64,000 nt of DNA, taken from positions 10,238,658 to 10,302,657 of the forward strand of contig NW_004624734.1 of NCBI RefSeq assembly GCF_000247695.1, in the 5' to 3' direction. The DNA is from Heterocephalus glaber. Taxonomy: Eukaryota; Chordata; Mammalia; Rodentia; Bathyergidae. Shown here piece after piece: positions 43,905 through 55,640 of the stretch (the first letter of the stretch is position 1; every line of letters begins with the position of its first letter). The notes under the pieces are model-generated. The model was given only the letters and a program-made list of their open reading frames with translations, was not told where the DNA came from and did no database searches. The position numbers were made by a program, and so were the translations under genes.

Positions 43905-45540
43905 GGGGACACCATACATCTGGGACAGGCTCCAGCCATCACTTCCAACATGAGAAACCCAGGCTCCCGTGGGAACAGACCTAGGAAGGGGCTGGCCAGT
44001 GCAAACTGCTCAGAGGAGCAATTTGTGCTCCATGGCGTCTCAGTCATGTGGAAGCTAAGAAGCAGTGGCATGGCCGTCTCTGTCACCTTGCCGCACTGTC
44101 AGAGTTCAAAGGATCATTTGTGCCCAGCCAGCCTTTCATGGGGCTTTGAGCCCTTGGATTTGTACACTTCAAACAAAAGAAGTTTATGACGTTATCTTAT
44201 CTCACTGTCCTGACCAAGTAGGGCAGCAGGAGCTGTTTCCCTCCCTGCAGATAAGGGTGATGTGTCTAGACTGGAGTCCCACATCTGAGGACAGAGTGCA
44301 GGGCTGTGCGGTGCAGAAATGGCGGGGAGGCACAAGGGAGCAGGGTGCGGGGTGCACAGAGGTACAGGGGAAGGGGGGCACAGGGAAACAGACTGTGAGG
44401 CACACAGGGGTGTGGGCTTTGGGTACGCAGGGCTGCAGAGCTGTCTGACTCCTGGGATGTCTGGAAAGGTCAGTATTAGAACACAAAACAGGCAATTCCT
44501 GATAGTCTAACAGGAGGGAGGACGTGGAGGGCAGCAGAGGTGACCCCTGGGGTCCATGTGAGTGTGAGGGTCCCACTTACTAAGGGCACCTGACTGGGGA
44601 GAGAAGCCAAGGACGGAGGGAAGGTTTAATCCCAGACAAGCCAAATCTGAGACACCTGACACTTGGGTGCTATCTCTGCCCAGTCCCTTTCCTATTCATC
44701 TCCCCACCTTTGGTCCCACAAAGGACAAAATCCAGGCTCCTGGGGTGACTGAAGGGGATTCTTCTTGAAAGGGGAGGGAGGGAAGGAGAGGGGAGGGGAG
44801 GAAGGAAGGAAGGAGAGGGAGGAGGGAGCCAGACAAACTTGATGGCCCTGGATAACAAAGGCTGGGTAAAACCCCATCTCCTGGGCAGGTGGCCTCGCCC
44901 TGGCCTCGAGCCTCTTGGAGCCTGGCTGTGCCTTCCTCGTGGGTGTCATGGAAGGTGCCAGCACCCAGCATGGAAAGAGCCCGGCAGTCAGGGGTAGATC
45001 CTCAGGAACCCGGGCTCAGAGTAGGTGGTGATAAATGAATACCTGATGAATGGGCTCATGAACATGCAAAGGTGCTTTGGCCTTGAGCAAACTTCATAAG
45101 TGGAAGGAGTGGGTGTCAGGGGAAACTTCTTCCTTCCCTGGGAAACTTGATTGATGATGTTTGGAATTCAGGCGGCACTAAACTGGCAGGCCTGGGGGAG
45201 GCAGCCTGCAAGTCACCCTCCCTGTCTGAGGAGAACTGGGATCCTCCGGAAGACGGGGAAGCAGGTGCTTGGCTCCAGCAGAGGAAGGGGAAGTGGGCTG
45301 GGGGGCAGGGCAGAGCCAGCGGAGCACTCAGGAGTGCTGCACTGGACTGTGCTCCCCAGCTAATTGGAGAGGCAGCCCCCTGGGGCCTGGCACTTGCTGC
45401 TGAGCCCCTAGCACAGTGTAGAGCCCTCAGGGGCAAGAGGAAGCTCTGCTCTTGACGAGTCCCTTCTGGCCCCGGCTCTATGAGAAGCTGACCGACTGGG
45501 GAACGCAGCTTCAGCCTGGGCGCCTCTCCTGGACAATGCA
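43905..45540. other. Unassigned GC-rich DNA
   Basis: No gene supported. The main structure is the GGAA-rich tract at 44771-44829. Frames overlap on both strands. Confidence 0.4.
44771..44829 (+). repeat. (GGGA)n/(GGAA)n purine tract
   Basis: All-purine plus strand of GGGAG and GGAAG units, about 59 bases. Such tracts can form triplex DNA. Confidence 0.9.
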
Positions 45541-45544
45541 TGTC

Positions 45545-46390
45545 CTAATAGCTCGGACCACTTCCAGTGGGCCATTGGAAAGAGGCTGGGAAAAGGGTTA
45601 AATGCTTTTTGGCACCATCTGAAGTGGTGGGGAAGCCAGGCACCATCCTTCCCAAGAAGGAAAACTCTCTCCTCCAAAGAATTGAACTACACTTGAGTTC
45701 TGCCTTGGGAGGGGCAGAATCCCAGCAAGAGAACTTCGTCTTTACCCCCGAGGAGGAGACCAGCCTCACCAAGGGGACTTGGGGTGTCCGTGCCTGACCT
45801 GGGCTCCCCTTCCCAGGGAAGCCTTCTGGATGCTCCAGGACCCTTCTGCCCAGGGATGGGGACAGCAGGCCCCTTGGTGGGGGAGCCCAGGTTGCCCACG
45901 GGAGACCCCTGCAGCCTCTGCTTAGGGCGGAGAACTCCTGGCTACCAAGCCTGCCAGGCCAGCTTGAGTGGTCAGCTCTATGCGGCTTCAGGCTGTCACA
46001 GGAACCAGCCTGCCCGGGTGTCAGAGCTCCCAGGACAGCACCCAGGGCTTCTGAGCACGCACAGCGGGCGCAAGGCCAGGCCCATTTCTGCAGGAGCCCG
46101 CGGGGAGACGGTGCCAGGGAGGGGAGGAGGTCCTCTCCGGGTGTGCTCTGAGGGCCTGCTAGGGCCAGACCTGGGGAGCGGACAGGAGGAAGGACGGCCC
46201 TCAGTACGTACCGCGCTGGCCTCGCCCCAACCTTCAGGGTCACTGTCCTGAGTCCTGAGCCCCGCCCACCCCACCTGTCCAGGGCTGCGTGAAGGATCCC
46301 CTCACCTCTCCTTCCGCCACCGCCATGCTCCTGCTTCGAGGAGCTCGCGCAGGGCCGCCCAGCGCAGCCCAGACGAGGAAACTCTGGCAA
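45545..46390 (-). other. 281-codon open frame, probably spurious
   Basis: The longest frame in the window. It is rich in Gly, Pro, Arg, Ser and Leu, as expected for a stop-poor GC-rich strand. It overlaps a 155-codon frame on the other strand (45784-46251), and shows no domain, signal peptide or family I recognise. Confidence 0.15.
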
Positions 46391-46609
46391 GACGGAAACC
46401 AGCTCTGCCCTTTCTGCGCACTGTAACCTTGGGCTGATTCCCTAAGCTTCCTGCGTTTCTCTAAGTCTGGACTGTTTAGAAAGTGAAACTGGCTGAGCCC
46501 AACTCAGGCCTTTCGGAAGAGCGCTTCTGAGTCTGGGCACTTTTGCCCCTCAAGACCCCTCAGGGGTTCATTTGCATTCTTGGAATAAAAATGTTGACTG
46601 TACTTCGTG

Positions 46610-46770
46610 CTCAGCCGCACTAAGTGCTTCTGCCGGTTGATTTTGGAGCCGGAGCAGCTCCGGAGCGCTGGCAGTCTGGGCCTCCGCCTCCCCCGGGAGA
46701 GCAATCAGCCCCCCGCCGCCGAGGCAGCGCGAGGAGGGGCGCCGGCCAACGAGAGCCTCGCCCTAGGGGC
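46610..46770. promoter_or_regulatory. Small CpG-rich pocket
   Basis: I count about 15 CpGs in roughly 160 bases (CCGCCGCCG, GCGCGAGG, GGCGCCGGCC), far above the genomic norm. An AT-rich stretch follows at once (46790-46830). It is too short to be a standard CpG island, and a regulatory role is inference. Confidence 0.4.
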
Positions 46771-47104
46771 TGTCTGGAGGCTGTTGGGAAATGTCTCATT
46801 TTTATATGTAAATAAATCATTTCCAGGGATTGCTCTGATCTCAGCAGGCTTCTGCTAAGATGTTTTAAGTGGGTCCTTTGCCACTAAAGTTTGTTAAGCA
46901 TTATTACCAAGTTTGGTTGTTTTTCTGTGCTGATTTCACAGGATCACCAATTCCTGGGGCTCCGGCTTGTTCTGCTGTCAAATCCTGCTTGCATGCCCCT
47001 GGGGCTGGAGAGCTCACCACCTACAGGCTGGCTGCTTTGTGGTTGGAGGTCCCGGTTGGGCAGAAGGGGCTTCTAAATGAGCTGGGATTGAAATTCTCTT
47101 CTTT

Positions 47105-47600
47105 TTAAAAAAAACTTTCAAGAGTACATGTTTGTAGTACATAGAGATCATTACAAAACTACAGCGATAAAAACAGCATGGTACTGGCACAAAGCAAGAT
47201 GAATGGATCAGTGGAACAGAATACAAGATGCAGAAACGACCCCAGGCACATTCATCCACACATTCATCCGATTTGTGACAAGGGGACGAAAAACATGCGC
47301 TGGAGGAAAGAGAGCCTCCTTAGGAAATGGTGCCGGGAAAACTGGCTGTTCATGCGCAGAAGATTGAATCTAGACCAGGATCTCTCACCGTGCTCTAAAC
47401 TAAAATCAAAATGGATCAAAGACCTGAATATTAAAACAGAAACATGGACTCTGCTGGAAGATAAAATAGGTAAAACTCCTCAAGACTTATGCATTGGAAA
47501 GGACTTTCTGAACAGAATCCAAATGCACAAGAAACAACACCAAGAATCAGCAAACGGGACTTTATCAAATTAAGAAACTTCTGGAACTCTATTCTAGAAT
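47105..47600 (+). mobile_element. L1 fragment (ORF2 3' region)
   Basis: LINE-1 DNA from 'gagatcattacaaaactaca' through 'cagcatggtactggcacaaa', 'aatggtgccgggaaaactgg' and 'aaaatggatcaaagacctga' to 'caaattaagaaacttctgga'. Truncated at both ends. It is the least decayed L1 in the window. Confidence 0.9.
47178..47573 (+). pseudogene. LINE-1 ORF2 C-terminal remnant
   Basis: A 131-codon open stretch encodes part of the L1 ORF2 protein downstream of the reverse transcriptase domain. Recognisable pieces are WCRENWLF, KLKSKWIKDLNIKTET and LLEDKIGKTPQDL. Full ORF2 proteins are about 1,275 residues and carry an endonuclease and a reverse transcriptase, both absent here. A late frameshift replaces the expected WDFIKLRN-type segment and ends the frame. 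Non-functional. Confidence 0.85.
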
Positions 47601-47604
47601 TTAC

Positions 47605-47905
47605 ACCTTAAGCCACACCTTGCTCTGGCCTTGAAGAACCTCCTTGCTCTGTGTACCCTAGGCCACCGTTCATGTAGGGCTTTCACCTTCCAAGGCTCCT
47701 AAATCCTCCAACACCTGGCCCTGACCTCTCCTCCATACACACCTGCCCACATGCCTCTTACTACATCTGAGCCCTCCAATACACAAAGCCCTAGGCCATT
47801 TCCTTCCCAGCAGGTAACACTGTTTGACTATAGCACAAGACAATATGATAATGACTTATTTATAAATCCCTGTGCCATAATGAGCACATAAGCCCCAACT
47901 GATGA
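47605..47905. other. Unassigned non-coding DNA
   Basis: No recognised repeat or gene. Confidence 0.4.
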
Positions 47906-47909
47906 GTAC

Positions 47910-47992
47910 CTTATCTCAAAATAAAATAAAATAATAATAAAAGACTGAGGATGTAGCTTAGCGTGAGGGGTTTAATCCCCAGTACAAAAATA
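47910..47992 (+). mobile_element. B1-dID composite, 3' part
   Basis: 'ccttatctcaaaataaaata' is the A-rich end of a B1. It is followed by an ID half, 'gactgaggatgtagcttagc' and 'gtttaatccccagtacaaaa'. The 5' B1 portion is lost or unrecognisable. Confidence 0.75.
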
Positions 47993-47994
47993 GC

Positions 47995-48650
47995 AAAGAA
48001 GAAAAGAATGCAGACCCCTTGAGGATGGGTCTTTGCTTTGTTCCTTTTGGCACTTGTAGGCCAAACAGAGTAGACACCCAAAAATGCCCCTTTGAAGGAT
48101 GAGGTGCCCATTCCCTCCAAGACTCTGAACTCTGGTTCCTTGTAAAATGCAGGTTCCTGTCCCCCCACATTCATGGCCTTCTCTCTCATGCTCCACTGGG
48201 TCCTCATCGAGCATGTTCAAGCTCAGCAGCAGAAACTGTTTCCAGAACAAAACCTTACCCAGAGCCCGACATAGGACACTGCTAAGCAGAAAACTGCTAA
48301 GTGGGCTGAAGTGGGGAGGAGGCACACAGGAGAAGTCGGGGTTTTGCCTGCACACACTCATGCCCTCTTTGTTGCCAGAGCCTAGCTTTCCTCAAAGGGT
48401 TTGGCTTTGCCATTCTGCGATGAGGAAATCTGTCCACCAGGCCTGGCCAATCAGCCAAGGCCACACCTGGGCTGCGGTGATTGTTCAGGGTCAAGTGCTG
48501 AATCAGAAGTCTGATGTTTGTACGGGCTGGATGGAAGGCAGGATCTGTGTGGACCCATAAGAGAGGGGGCTGCTGATGCCAAAGCCAAGACAAAGGGTGG
48601 CAGACTCAAGAGATGGAAAGGACGAAAGCAGTTCTGGTGACATATTTAGG
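47995..48650. other. Unassigned non-coding DNA
   Basis: No repeat named. Overlapping frames at 47958-48593 are on both strands and resemble nothing known. Confidence 0.4.
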
Positions 48651-48654
48651 ACTC

Positions 48655-48790
48655 CTGGATCTGACCGTACCTGAAACCTTCAACTTCACCATGACCTGAG
48701 CCAACAAATGCCCTCACTCTGCTTAAGCCTTTTGGAGCTGGGGTTTCCCTTACAACCAACCACAAGCTACATTAGAATGTGGGCAATGTG
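48655..48790 (+). mobile_element. ERVL-class LTR 3' remnant
   Basis: 'ctggatctgaccgtacctga', 'catgacctgagccaacaaat' and 'gcttaagccttttggagctg' match the 3' part of an MLT1-like or LTR33-like element. Confidence 0.6.
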
Positions 48791-49096
48791 GTTTCACAAC
48801 TAAGGCTCTGTGTCACCTAAAACTCAGACAGAATGCGTTGGGTGCTGTATTTTCAGCTAGTTTGTTTTTGTGTTTTTGTTTTCTGATGTCAATAACAAAT
48901 TTCATGTCTTTGGTAATTTTGATAAAGTTTTCAGAAGAATATCATGAAAAAGTGACTTTCTTTCTGCCCTGTAAAGGAGGAAACTAAAGCTAAATGAAGC
49001 TGATAGATTTTCCCCAAAGTCGCCTAATGAATAAACAACGTAAGTCCTTCTGTAAGCCTTTTTTAGTATGACAAAAACTGACTCTCATATCATCTT

Positions 49097-49170
49097 TGGT
49101 GCTGGGGATTGAACTCAGAGCCTCTGCCACTAAGGTCCTGCTCTACCACGGAGCTACACCCGCAGCCCCA
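49097..49170 (-). mobile_element. ID-type SINE, minus strand
   Basis: 'ggtgctggggattgaactca', 'ctctaccacggagctacacc' and 'cgcagcccc' are the reverse complement of an ID element. Confidence 0.88.
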
Positions 49171-49194
49171 GAATTCATATTTTGATCATGTGAA

Positions 49195-49515
49195 GAGCTT
49201 GCATAAACTGCTAGACAAAACAAATTTTTAAAACCTTCAGTCAGTTAAATAAGCAAGAAATATGAAAATAGGATTCACAAAAAAGAAGTGATTCAGGAAG
49301 TAAATAAAAAAGTAGAAAAAGACTCGAGCACACTGGTAATCCAAGAAATTAAAATTGAAACAAGGGAAGACCATTTTATCATCTTTAAAATGTGCAAAGA
49401 TGAAAACAAACACAGAATGCTGGCTTGGAGGCAGCAAAATCAATTCATTTCCATGATACTGATGGTAATGTGAATTAGTGCAGCCTTTTGAAAAGCTACT
49501 TGGCAAAAACATGTT
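49195..49515 (+). mobile_element. Old L1 fragment
   Basis: 'gtaatccaagaaattaaaat', 'gaaacaagggaagaccattt' and 'aatgctggcttggaggcagc', then 'gcagccttttgaaaagctac', follow an L1M 3' region. Confidence 0.55.
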
Positions 49516-49517
49516 TA

Positions 49518-49732
49518 AAACAGGAGTTGGCACATGTTTTCTGAAAGGGCCAACTTTCAGCTTATTAAACCATATTGTCTGTGTTACAGCCACTCAACAT
49601 ACTGATGTGGCAAGAAACCTAGCCCTTCATGGTGTGTGAATGAATGGACATGGCTGTGTGCCAATAAAACTTTATTTATAAACATTGGTGCTGAGTTAGA
49701 TTTGCTCTGCAGGCCATGGTTTGGAGACCTTT
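49518..49732 (+). mobile_element. hAT-Charlie-type MITE
   Basis: 'ggagttggcacatgttttct', 'gaaagggccaactttcagct', 'ggctgtgtgccaataaaact', 'ttatttataaacattgg' and 'ggccatggtttggagacct' match the common placental hAT-Charlie non-autonomous element with AGGGGTCAGCAAAC-type termini. No transposase. Confidence 0.78.
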
Positions 49733-49734
49733 GG

Positions 49735-50725
49735 ATTAAGTATTTATTGTTACATTATTATTAAAATGACAGCTATAAAAACATGTACTTATATGGTAAT
49801 TTAGGATGTAAAATTAAGTGAAAACTAGCAGGCTACCCAGTTGCACATAGTCACAACCATGCAGTGGAAGTGCTCCACATGGACAATATGAGAAAACAAA
49901 GCATATCTGACTTAGGGCTGCATGGAAATCCAACCACCAGGAATATTTCTCCCCATGTTGGGTCAGCTGGCTTTTTGCTGATCTGGCCACGTTGTCTGAC
50001 TGCAGGAGAGTTGAATAGGTCTGACTGGGCTGACAGGCCTTGGCAGGACAGCTGTCCCCACTGCCCGTGGTCACATACCCCAGCATGCTGGCTGGGCACT
50101 CTCACTTGGCTGTGGTGACAACGTTTGGAAAGAGCACAGGCGGCCAAGAGCTCTCAAGGGCTCAGGTCGGAGCTAGCACACTGGCACTTCCGTCACAGTC
50201 TGTGGGTCAAAGCAGGTCATGGGCCCATCCACACCCTTGAGGCTTTCTGAAGGCCAGGTAGCGCAGGGCCAGGGCCCTGACAATCCGCAACACCACAATG
50301 CTCCTGCAGAGGGGAAAGTGACTGCTTCTTTTGCTCCGGTGCAAATCAAGTCATCTTGGAAGCCCCTCAGGCGATGCAGCTTCAAGATTAGCATCCTCTG
50401 GCCTAGGTGCTTAGGTAGGCCCCTTCCAGAGCAGTGTGCCTGATCCAGTCTGAAAAGGATATGGACCTCCTGGGGCAGTTAAGGCTCAGCCATCCTCCTT
50501 CCGGCTCCTCTCCACAGTCCTTCTTGTTATTTACCCACTTCCTTACTCCGCCTCCCTTTGATGGCTCCAAACCCTCTTGTGCTCCTTGGAAGGAAGGAGC
50601 TAAATGCGAGCAGCTTACGTCCTGTCAAGTCATGATCTATAACTCTGGAAAAGAGGCCTGCCCTGGCCTTGAGTGTCCTGGGGACAGAGAGCGAAAGGGA
50701 GGAAGACCCTGGGCAAAACATGATG
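49735..50725. other. Unassigned non-coding DNA
   Basis: No repeat or gene recognised. Confidence 0.4.
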
Positions 50726-50734
50726 TGCAGTATT

Positions 50735-51002
50735 GATTTGAATTAATTTTTATGAAAGGGATGAAATCAGTGTCTGTATTTTAGGGTTATGATTTCTATC
50801 AGGATGTCCAGTGTTTCTAGCACCAGTTGTTCCTTTGTCCAAAGCCAGCTGACAGTATTTATGGGGTCTGTTTCTGGGCTCCCTGCCTGTGCTACTGAGC
50901 ACAGTCCACTCTCTCACCAGTACCACACTGCTTTGATTCTGGTAGCTTTAGGCTAAGCCTGGAAGTCAGGGACTGTCAGATCTCTGACTTGATTCATCTT
51001 CA
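50735..51002 (-). mobile_element. L1 ORF2 fragment, minus strand
   Basis: 'tttctagcaccagttgttcc', 'tttgtccaaagccagctgac', 'gtctgtttctgggctccctg' and 'agtaccacactgctttgatt' are the reversed ORF2 3' region, the same region as the plus-strand copy at 47.1 kb. Confidence 0.78.
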
Positions 51003-51062
51003 GTACTGTGAGCTGAAACTACCATTTTCCTTTTATAAGTTAATTTTCTCAGGCATTTGAGT
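51003..51062 (+). mobile_element. MaLR LTR 3' scrap
   Basis: 'cagtactgtgagctgaaact' followed by 'ccttttataagttaattttc' and 'tcaggcatttg' matches the 3' end of a MaLR LTR. Confidence 0.6.
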
Positions 51063-51064
51063 CC

Positions 51065-52385
51065 CCTTACTAAAGGGGAAGCTGACCAGTCTGTGGACAC
51101 CCACGAGATGCCCAGGTCTTGTGAATGGGACTGCACTGCATCTGTGGGCCACACTGGGCTCGTTTTACAAATGAACGCACTGGGGCCAAAATTGATTTGC
51201 CTAAGGTCACCATGTCTAATTCTCATGGATCTTTGATTCTTATACACACATTTTGTCATCTCTGAAATGCAGGTGCATCTGTCTTACAGCTGGGGCTGCC
51301 AGACGGCTGCTATCATAAAGCTGTCATTGCATACATACAGACACAAAGAGTCACAGAATGTGGGTAGTGGCTTGGAAAAATCACAGAAAACAGTGGAAGC
51401 TCCTTCAGAAACACTATACGGTGCCCTGGGGCCTGATTGGACTCCTGTGGACAATCACGGATCGGGTTCCTCTGTGTTGGGAAGAGCTTTAAACTCTGAA
51501 TTTGAGGACATTTGGGGAAAAATCTTAGCTGATTTATTTTGCTTAAATTTCCCTTTTTATGCATCCATAGGAGTGATATGGTATGACTTTTAAACCCCTT
51601 AAAACCTAAACATGTCTAAAGCCTCTGCTTTGATAAAGATAAGAATGTAGAGCAACAGGAAGCATGGTGTCATTGTCCCCTCCTTGAGGTGTCCCCGAGT
51701 GCAGTCCATAGAGACCCCTCCTGAGCCACAGAGATGCATGGAGAGTCTGGCAGGTCTGGGGAAAAACAGAAACCCCACTGAGGGTCGAGCCAGGACCCCT
51801 GTTCGCTGCTTCTGCATGCCTGACCCCAGAGCTGGGCACTGAGGCTCCAGGGCCGGCCACGAGCAGGTGGATGGGGACTCTGAGTGCATCGCCGTCTGAG
51901 GAGGCCAGGGCGGCTGTGACCATGCTCAGCTTTGTAGGCCCCACACCTGATTTACACCCTGGAGCTCTGTGGGGAGCCAGGGATGCTGGCTCCTGCCCAA
52001 ACTCAGCCCAGGGTGGCAGCTGTCAACCCACAGCCCGGATGGAGGACACAGACCTGGGGTCTCGGTGAGTTATTTACCGGCTTACAGGGGTGAGCTGAGC
52101 ATACTGCAGACTTGGCCTTGACGCCTCCAGCTCGGTCAGCCTGCCAGGCTGTCTGTTCTGATTTAGAGGTCTGGATCTGCCAGCCTGAATCCCGAGGCTA
52201 GCTCTGGTTGCCAAGTCTGCAATAGATGTGGGCACGCAGATCTGTGCATGTCACCCCCTCAGACTGCCCAGTTGTATAGACAGGGAAATGGAGGTCCAGA
52301 GAAGGAAGGTGTGGGCCACAGGCCTTGGGGTGGGGTGGGAGTAGGATGCAAACCCCAGGTGCCACAGTCTGTTGTCTGTACTCAG
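51065..52385. other. Unassigned non-coding DNA
   Basis: Contains MIR-like scraps near 51170-51220 and 52255-52320. No gene supported. Confidence 0.4.
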
Positions 52386-52389
52386 GGCT

Positions 52390-52635
52390 TAGCTTGGCCT
52401 GTAGCTGTAGGACCTTGGGCAAGTTGCCTAATGCTCCTGTGCTGTTTACTACTCTGCAAAATGGCGGTGCTAATAATACCTCCATCACAGGGTGGTTATG
52501 AGAATCAGGTGAGCTGTGAGCCAGAGGGGCTATGAGGGATGTTTGAGACATACCTGGAGGGTACAGCTTAAATGCATCATCCCAGTGAGCTGGCCCAGAG
52601 TGTGCCCTTAGTGTTTGTTGAATGACTTAATGAGC
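52390..52635 (+). mobile_element. MIR SINE
   Basis: 'gctgtaggaccttgggcaag', 'ctctgcaaaatggcggtgct', 'aataatacctccatcacagg' and 'tgtttgttgaatgacttaat' form an almost complete MIR 3' half. Confidence 0.78.
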
Positions 52636-52639
52636 TTGG

Positions 52640-54860
52640 AAAAGGTTTCAGAGGCTGGAAAGTATGGGGGATGCATTACTTGTTATGTTAATCAGGCTTG
52701 GTGGATACAAAGCAATGAACCTCACCAGCCCCGTCCATGCGTCCTAGGGTCTACAAGGTGAAGAACTCCCTGTCTACTGTCCTCAGCAGTGAACCCAAGC
52801 TCTTCTCTCAGGGGATTTAAAGAGACAGTGAAGTTTGAAGGAGGACCACCCAGCCTTCAGGTGCACAGCTCAGGGTCCGCACACCCTGGTCGCTGGCGGC
52901 TGTCCTAGAGCCCCGAGCCATGGCTGCAGGCCAGAGGAAGCAGCCACTACAGGACCCACACACCTAGCCGAGTGGGGGCCCACAGGAGTCTCAGTGAACA
53001 GGCATGAAGGATCGAGACAGTGGGGACTCAGAAGAGGACAGGGCCTCAGCATGGAGCAAGTCAGAGGCCCAGGGCAGGGGGGCGCCCAGCCTGAAGCCCA
53101 GCAGTTCAGCCCTGGGCTCAGGTGTGTGGCCTCCTCATTCAAGCTCTAAGGCTCCTTCCAACCACCCTGAGGGCAGAGACCTGGGCTCTGGAAGCGGGCT
53201 CTCCAGGTGCTCTGTGGAGGGGACCGGAAGTTTCAGCCAAGGGCCAGCTCTGCACAACTCGGTCACACTGTGGTCTATGGGGATGGCAGCAGCTGGCCAC
53301 GCAGTGCGTAGCCTCTGCAACTGTACACAGCAGCCCTGGCTGAAGTCAGCAGGAAGCAGGTGTACCCAGCAGTGGCTCATGTGCCATATAGATGTCTCCA
53401 TATCCTTGTTAGTTGGTATTTTTCTAAAACAAGTTAGGTCCACGCTGTTGGAGCCACTTCATCTGGCCTCTTTTGGTGACATAAATAAGGGAACTAAGGC
53501 TGAGAGAAGAGAAATCACACATTGCACTGCTCCCAACAACCGCTTGTCACACGTTCCTCTGAGGACCTGCAGTGGCCCTGGAAGTGTCTGTGAACCTGTG
53601 TTCTATTCACACCACGCTCTGCGGCCCTGTGCCCCCGCCCCGTCCACACTGCCTGACTCTGCAGATGGGTTTCCCCAGCGCCGATGCTCTAAACCTCCCC
53701 ACTGTCTTCCGCATCCTGCCTCATCTTTCTGAGCTTCCCCTCAGCTCCCCGACCCTGAATCACCATCTGGCCTCCTCGTCCTGGTTCCTGCCCGGCGGAG
53801 CTAAGCAGCCTCAAGGCCCTGGTGGTCTCTCTGGGAAACCCAAACCACTTCCGGTTTCCACCCCATGGCAGCAACCTCTTCTCACCAGCCGCGCCCGGAA
53901 CACCTGGAGTTCACACATCCGGAGCTCCCACCGGGCTTCTGTGGGCTCTGTCCCTGGCCAACATACTCTGCTCCCTGGTGACATTGTCCAGGGGGCCCGC
54001 GCAGAGCACGATGGCGTCCCGGCTCTGGACTTGCACATCCGACTCCAAGCCCGGGCCCAGCTGTGCCCCGGCGTGAGCTCCCGGCCCGGGGCCCTGCATT
54101 CCCACCTTGGCTCCACACCCACATCCCCCACCCCCACCCCGTGACCTGCTCCACACCGCAGGCAGATATGTCGACCTTAAAAGACCCATCCAGGCCTCTC
54201 TCTCTGCTTCCCTGAAATTTAAAGGCCTGAATTCTCGTCCTTGTTCTGATTAAATTTGCAATAGGGAAGGGTGGGAGGCGATCTTCCGTACCTCCTTTCC
54301 TTGCAGGCCCTTAAGTGAAACCAAGGCACGCACCCTGCACCACCTGGTGGTGACTCAGGGAACTGCAAGCAGGAGCCCCGCTGCCATGGCTGCCCTGACC
54401 TGCGCTCCCTCAACTGCGCAGGGGGAGAGGTGCCTCCCTTTATTGCGCTGGTGACAGAAACATCAGTGACTTTAGAGACTTCTTTCTGCAGGAAAGAGCG
54501 GCCCAGGACTGCATCCCGGAAGAGGGGATGGTTTGTCCTCAAGGGCTGTGTCCGTGAGGCCCAGCCAGCCCCTCCCGGCCCTAGGAGCACAGGACACAGG
54601 GGGGCCATCCCCTGGGGAAGCGGAGGCGCGCCTCCCCCAGTGTTCTTGGCCTCTGAGCCCGGTCCTGATCGCTTTCCTATTTCGGGAAAGTTGACAAATA
54701 CAAAGAAGCCAAAAAGGGCAATGACAACGTCTCAGGTCCCCACTACTCTGAAATAACCTCTGTTTATATGGGACATTACTATGTATAATAGGCACCATTT
54801 CTCCTTTCAGACTTTGTTTTTAAAGAAAAGTTGCTCTCTGTTTTATTATTAAAAATGGCA
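52640..54860. other. Unassigned GC-rich DNA
   Basis: Contains the 242-codon frame at 53004-53732 and the 190-codon frame at 53572-54144 (both plus), with frames on the opposite strand over the same bases. No known domain is visible and I treat them as chance. A near-palindromic CTCF-like word lies at 54338-54350. Confidence 0.4.
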
Positions 54861-54862
54861 TG

Positions 54863-55065
54863 TATCCAGGTGTGGTGGGGCGTGTCTGTAATTCCAGCGC
54901 TCTGGGAGGCTGAGGCAGGACGATTGCAAGTATGAGCCTAGGCTGAGCAACTTGGTAACTCACTGAAATCTTTCTCAAAAGAAAAAATAAACAAAAAAGG
55001 GCTAGGATGTAGCTCAGAGTGAAGGCCCTGGGTTCAACCCCCAGTACAACAACAACCAAAAAATG
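54863..55065 (+). mobile_element. B1-dID composite SINE
   Basis: B1 half: 'ccaggtgtggtggggcgtgt', 'ctgggaggctgaggcaggac', 'gattgcaagtatgagcc'. ID half: 'ggctaggatgtagctcagag' and 'ccctgggttcaacccccagt', then an A/C-rich tail. Full-length plus-strand copy. Confidence 0.92.
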
Positions 55066-55070
55066 GTACC

Positions 55071-55141
55071 TAGGGGCTGGGTGCACAGCGTGGTTAGCAT
55101 TCAAGAGGCCCTGGGCTCCATCCCAAGAATGAATAAAAATG
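55071..55141 (+). mobile_element. ID-type SINE
   Basis: A second, short tRNA-derived unit directly after the composite: 'taggggctgggtgcacagcg', 'ccctgggctccatcccaaga', then an A-rich tail. Confidence 0.75.
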
Positions 55142-55274
55142 ACACATGCTACTTTGAAGGAGCCAAAGAGCCAGGAAAGTAAAGCTGACCTGGCCACGAC
55201 CACTTCCCCCACCCCACACACACATAATACGGGGTGGTGGAGAGAGCAGGTGCCCTGAGTGAGAGCCCTGGGAG

Positions 55275-55640
55275 GCTTGTGGAGGGATGGATTGTGTCCC
55301 TGCAAGGATGTGTTGGAGTCCTGACCCCAGTGCCAGGAATGTGATCTTGTCCGGGAAGAGGTCATACCAGACTGAGGTGGCACTGACTCCTCTAAGAGTG
55401 AAAGGATAGAGGGATTTGGATACAGAGGAGACACTCAGGGAGGAGGCTGTGGGGGCTCAGGGCTCCGGGCATGCCCAGGGTTGCTGGCCACCACCGGAAG
55501 CCACAAAGGAGCCAAGGAATGGTCCTCCCCAGAGCCTGCTGATGCCTTGCCACAGGTCTCTGGAACTGCCAGGAGTAACCATACGTTGTTTTAAGCCACC
55601 AGTTTGTGGTACTTCATTATGGCCAGTGTAGGAACCAAAC
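55275..55640 (+). mobile_element. MLT1-type LTR
   Basis: 'tggattgtgtccctgcaagg', 'ggaatgtgatcttgtccggg', 'ctggccaccaccggaagcca', 'tttaagccaccagtttgtgg' and 'tacttcattatggccagtgt' are in MLT1 order. Confidence 0.8.

Noticed and set aside
53004..54144. Plus-strand frames of 242 and 190 codons
   Set aside because: GC-rich, overlapping in different phases, with comparable frames on the other strand and no known domain.
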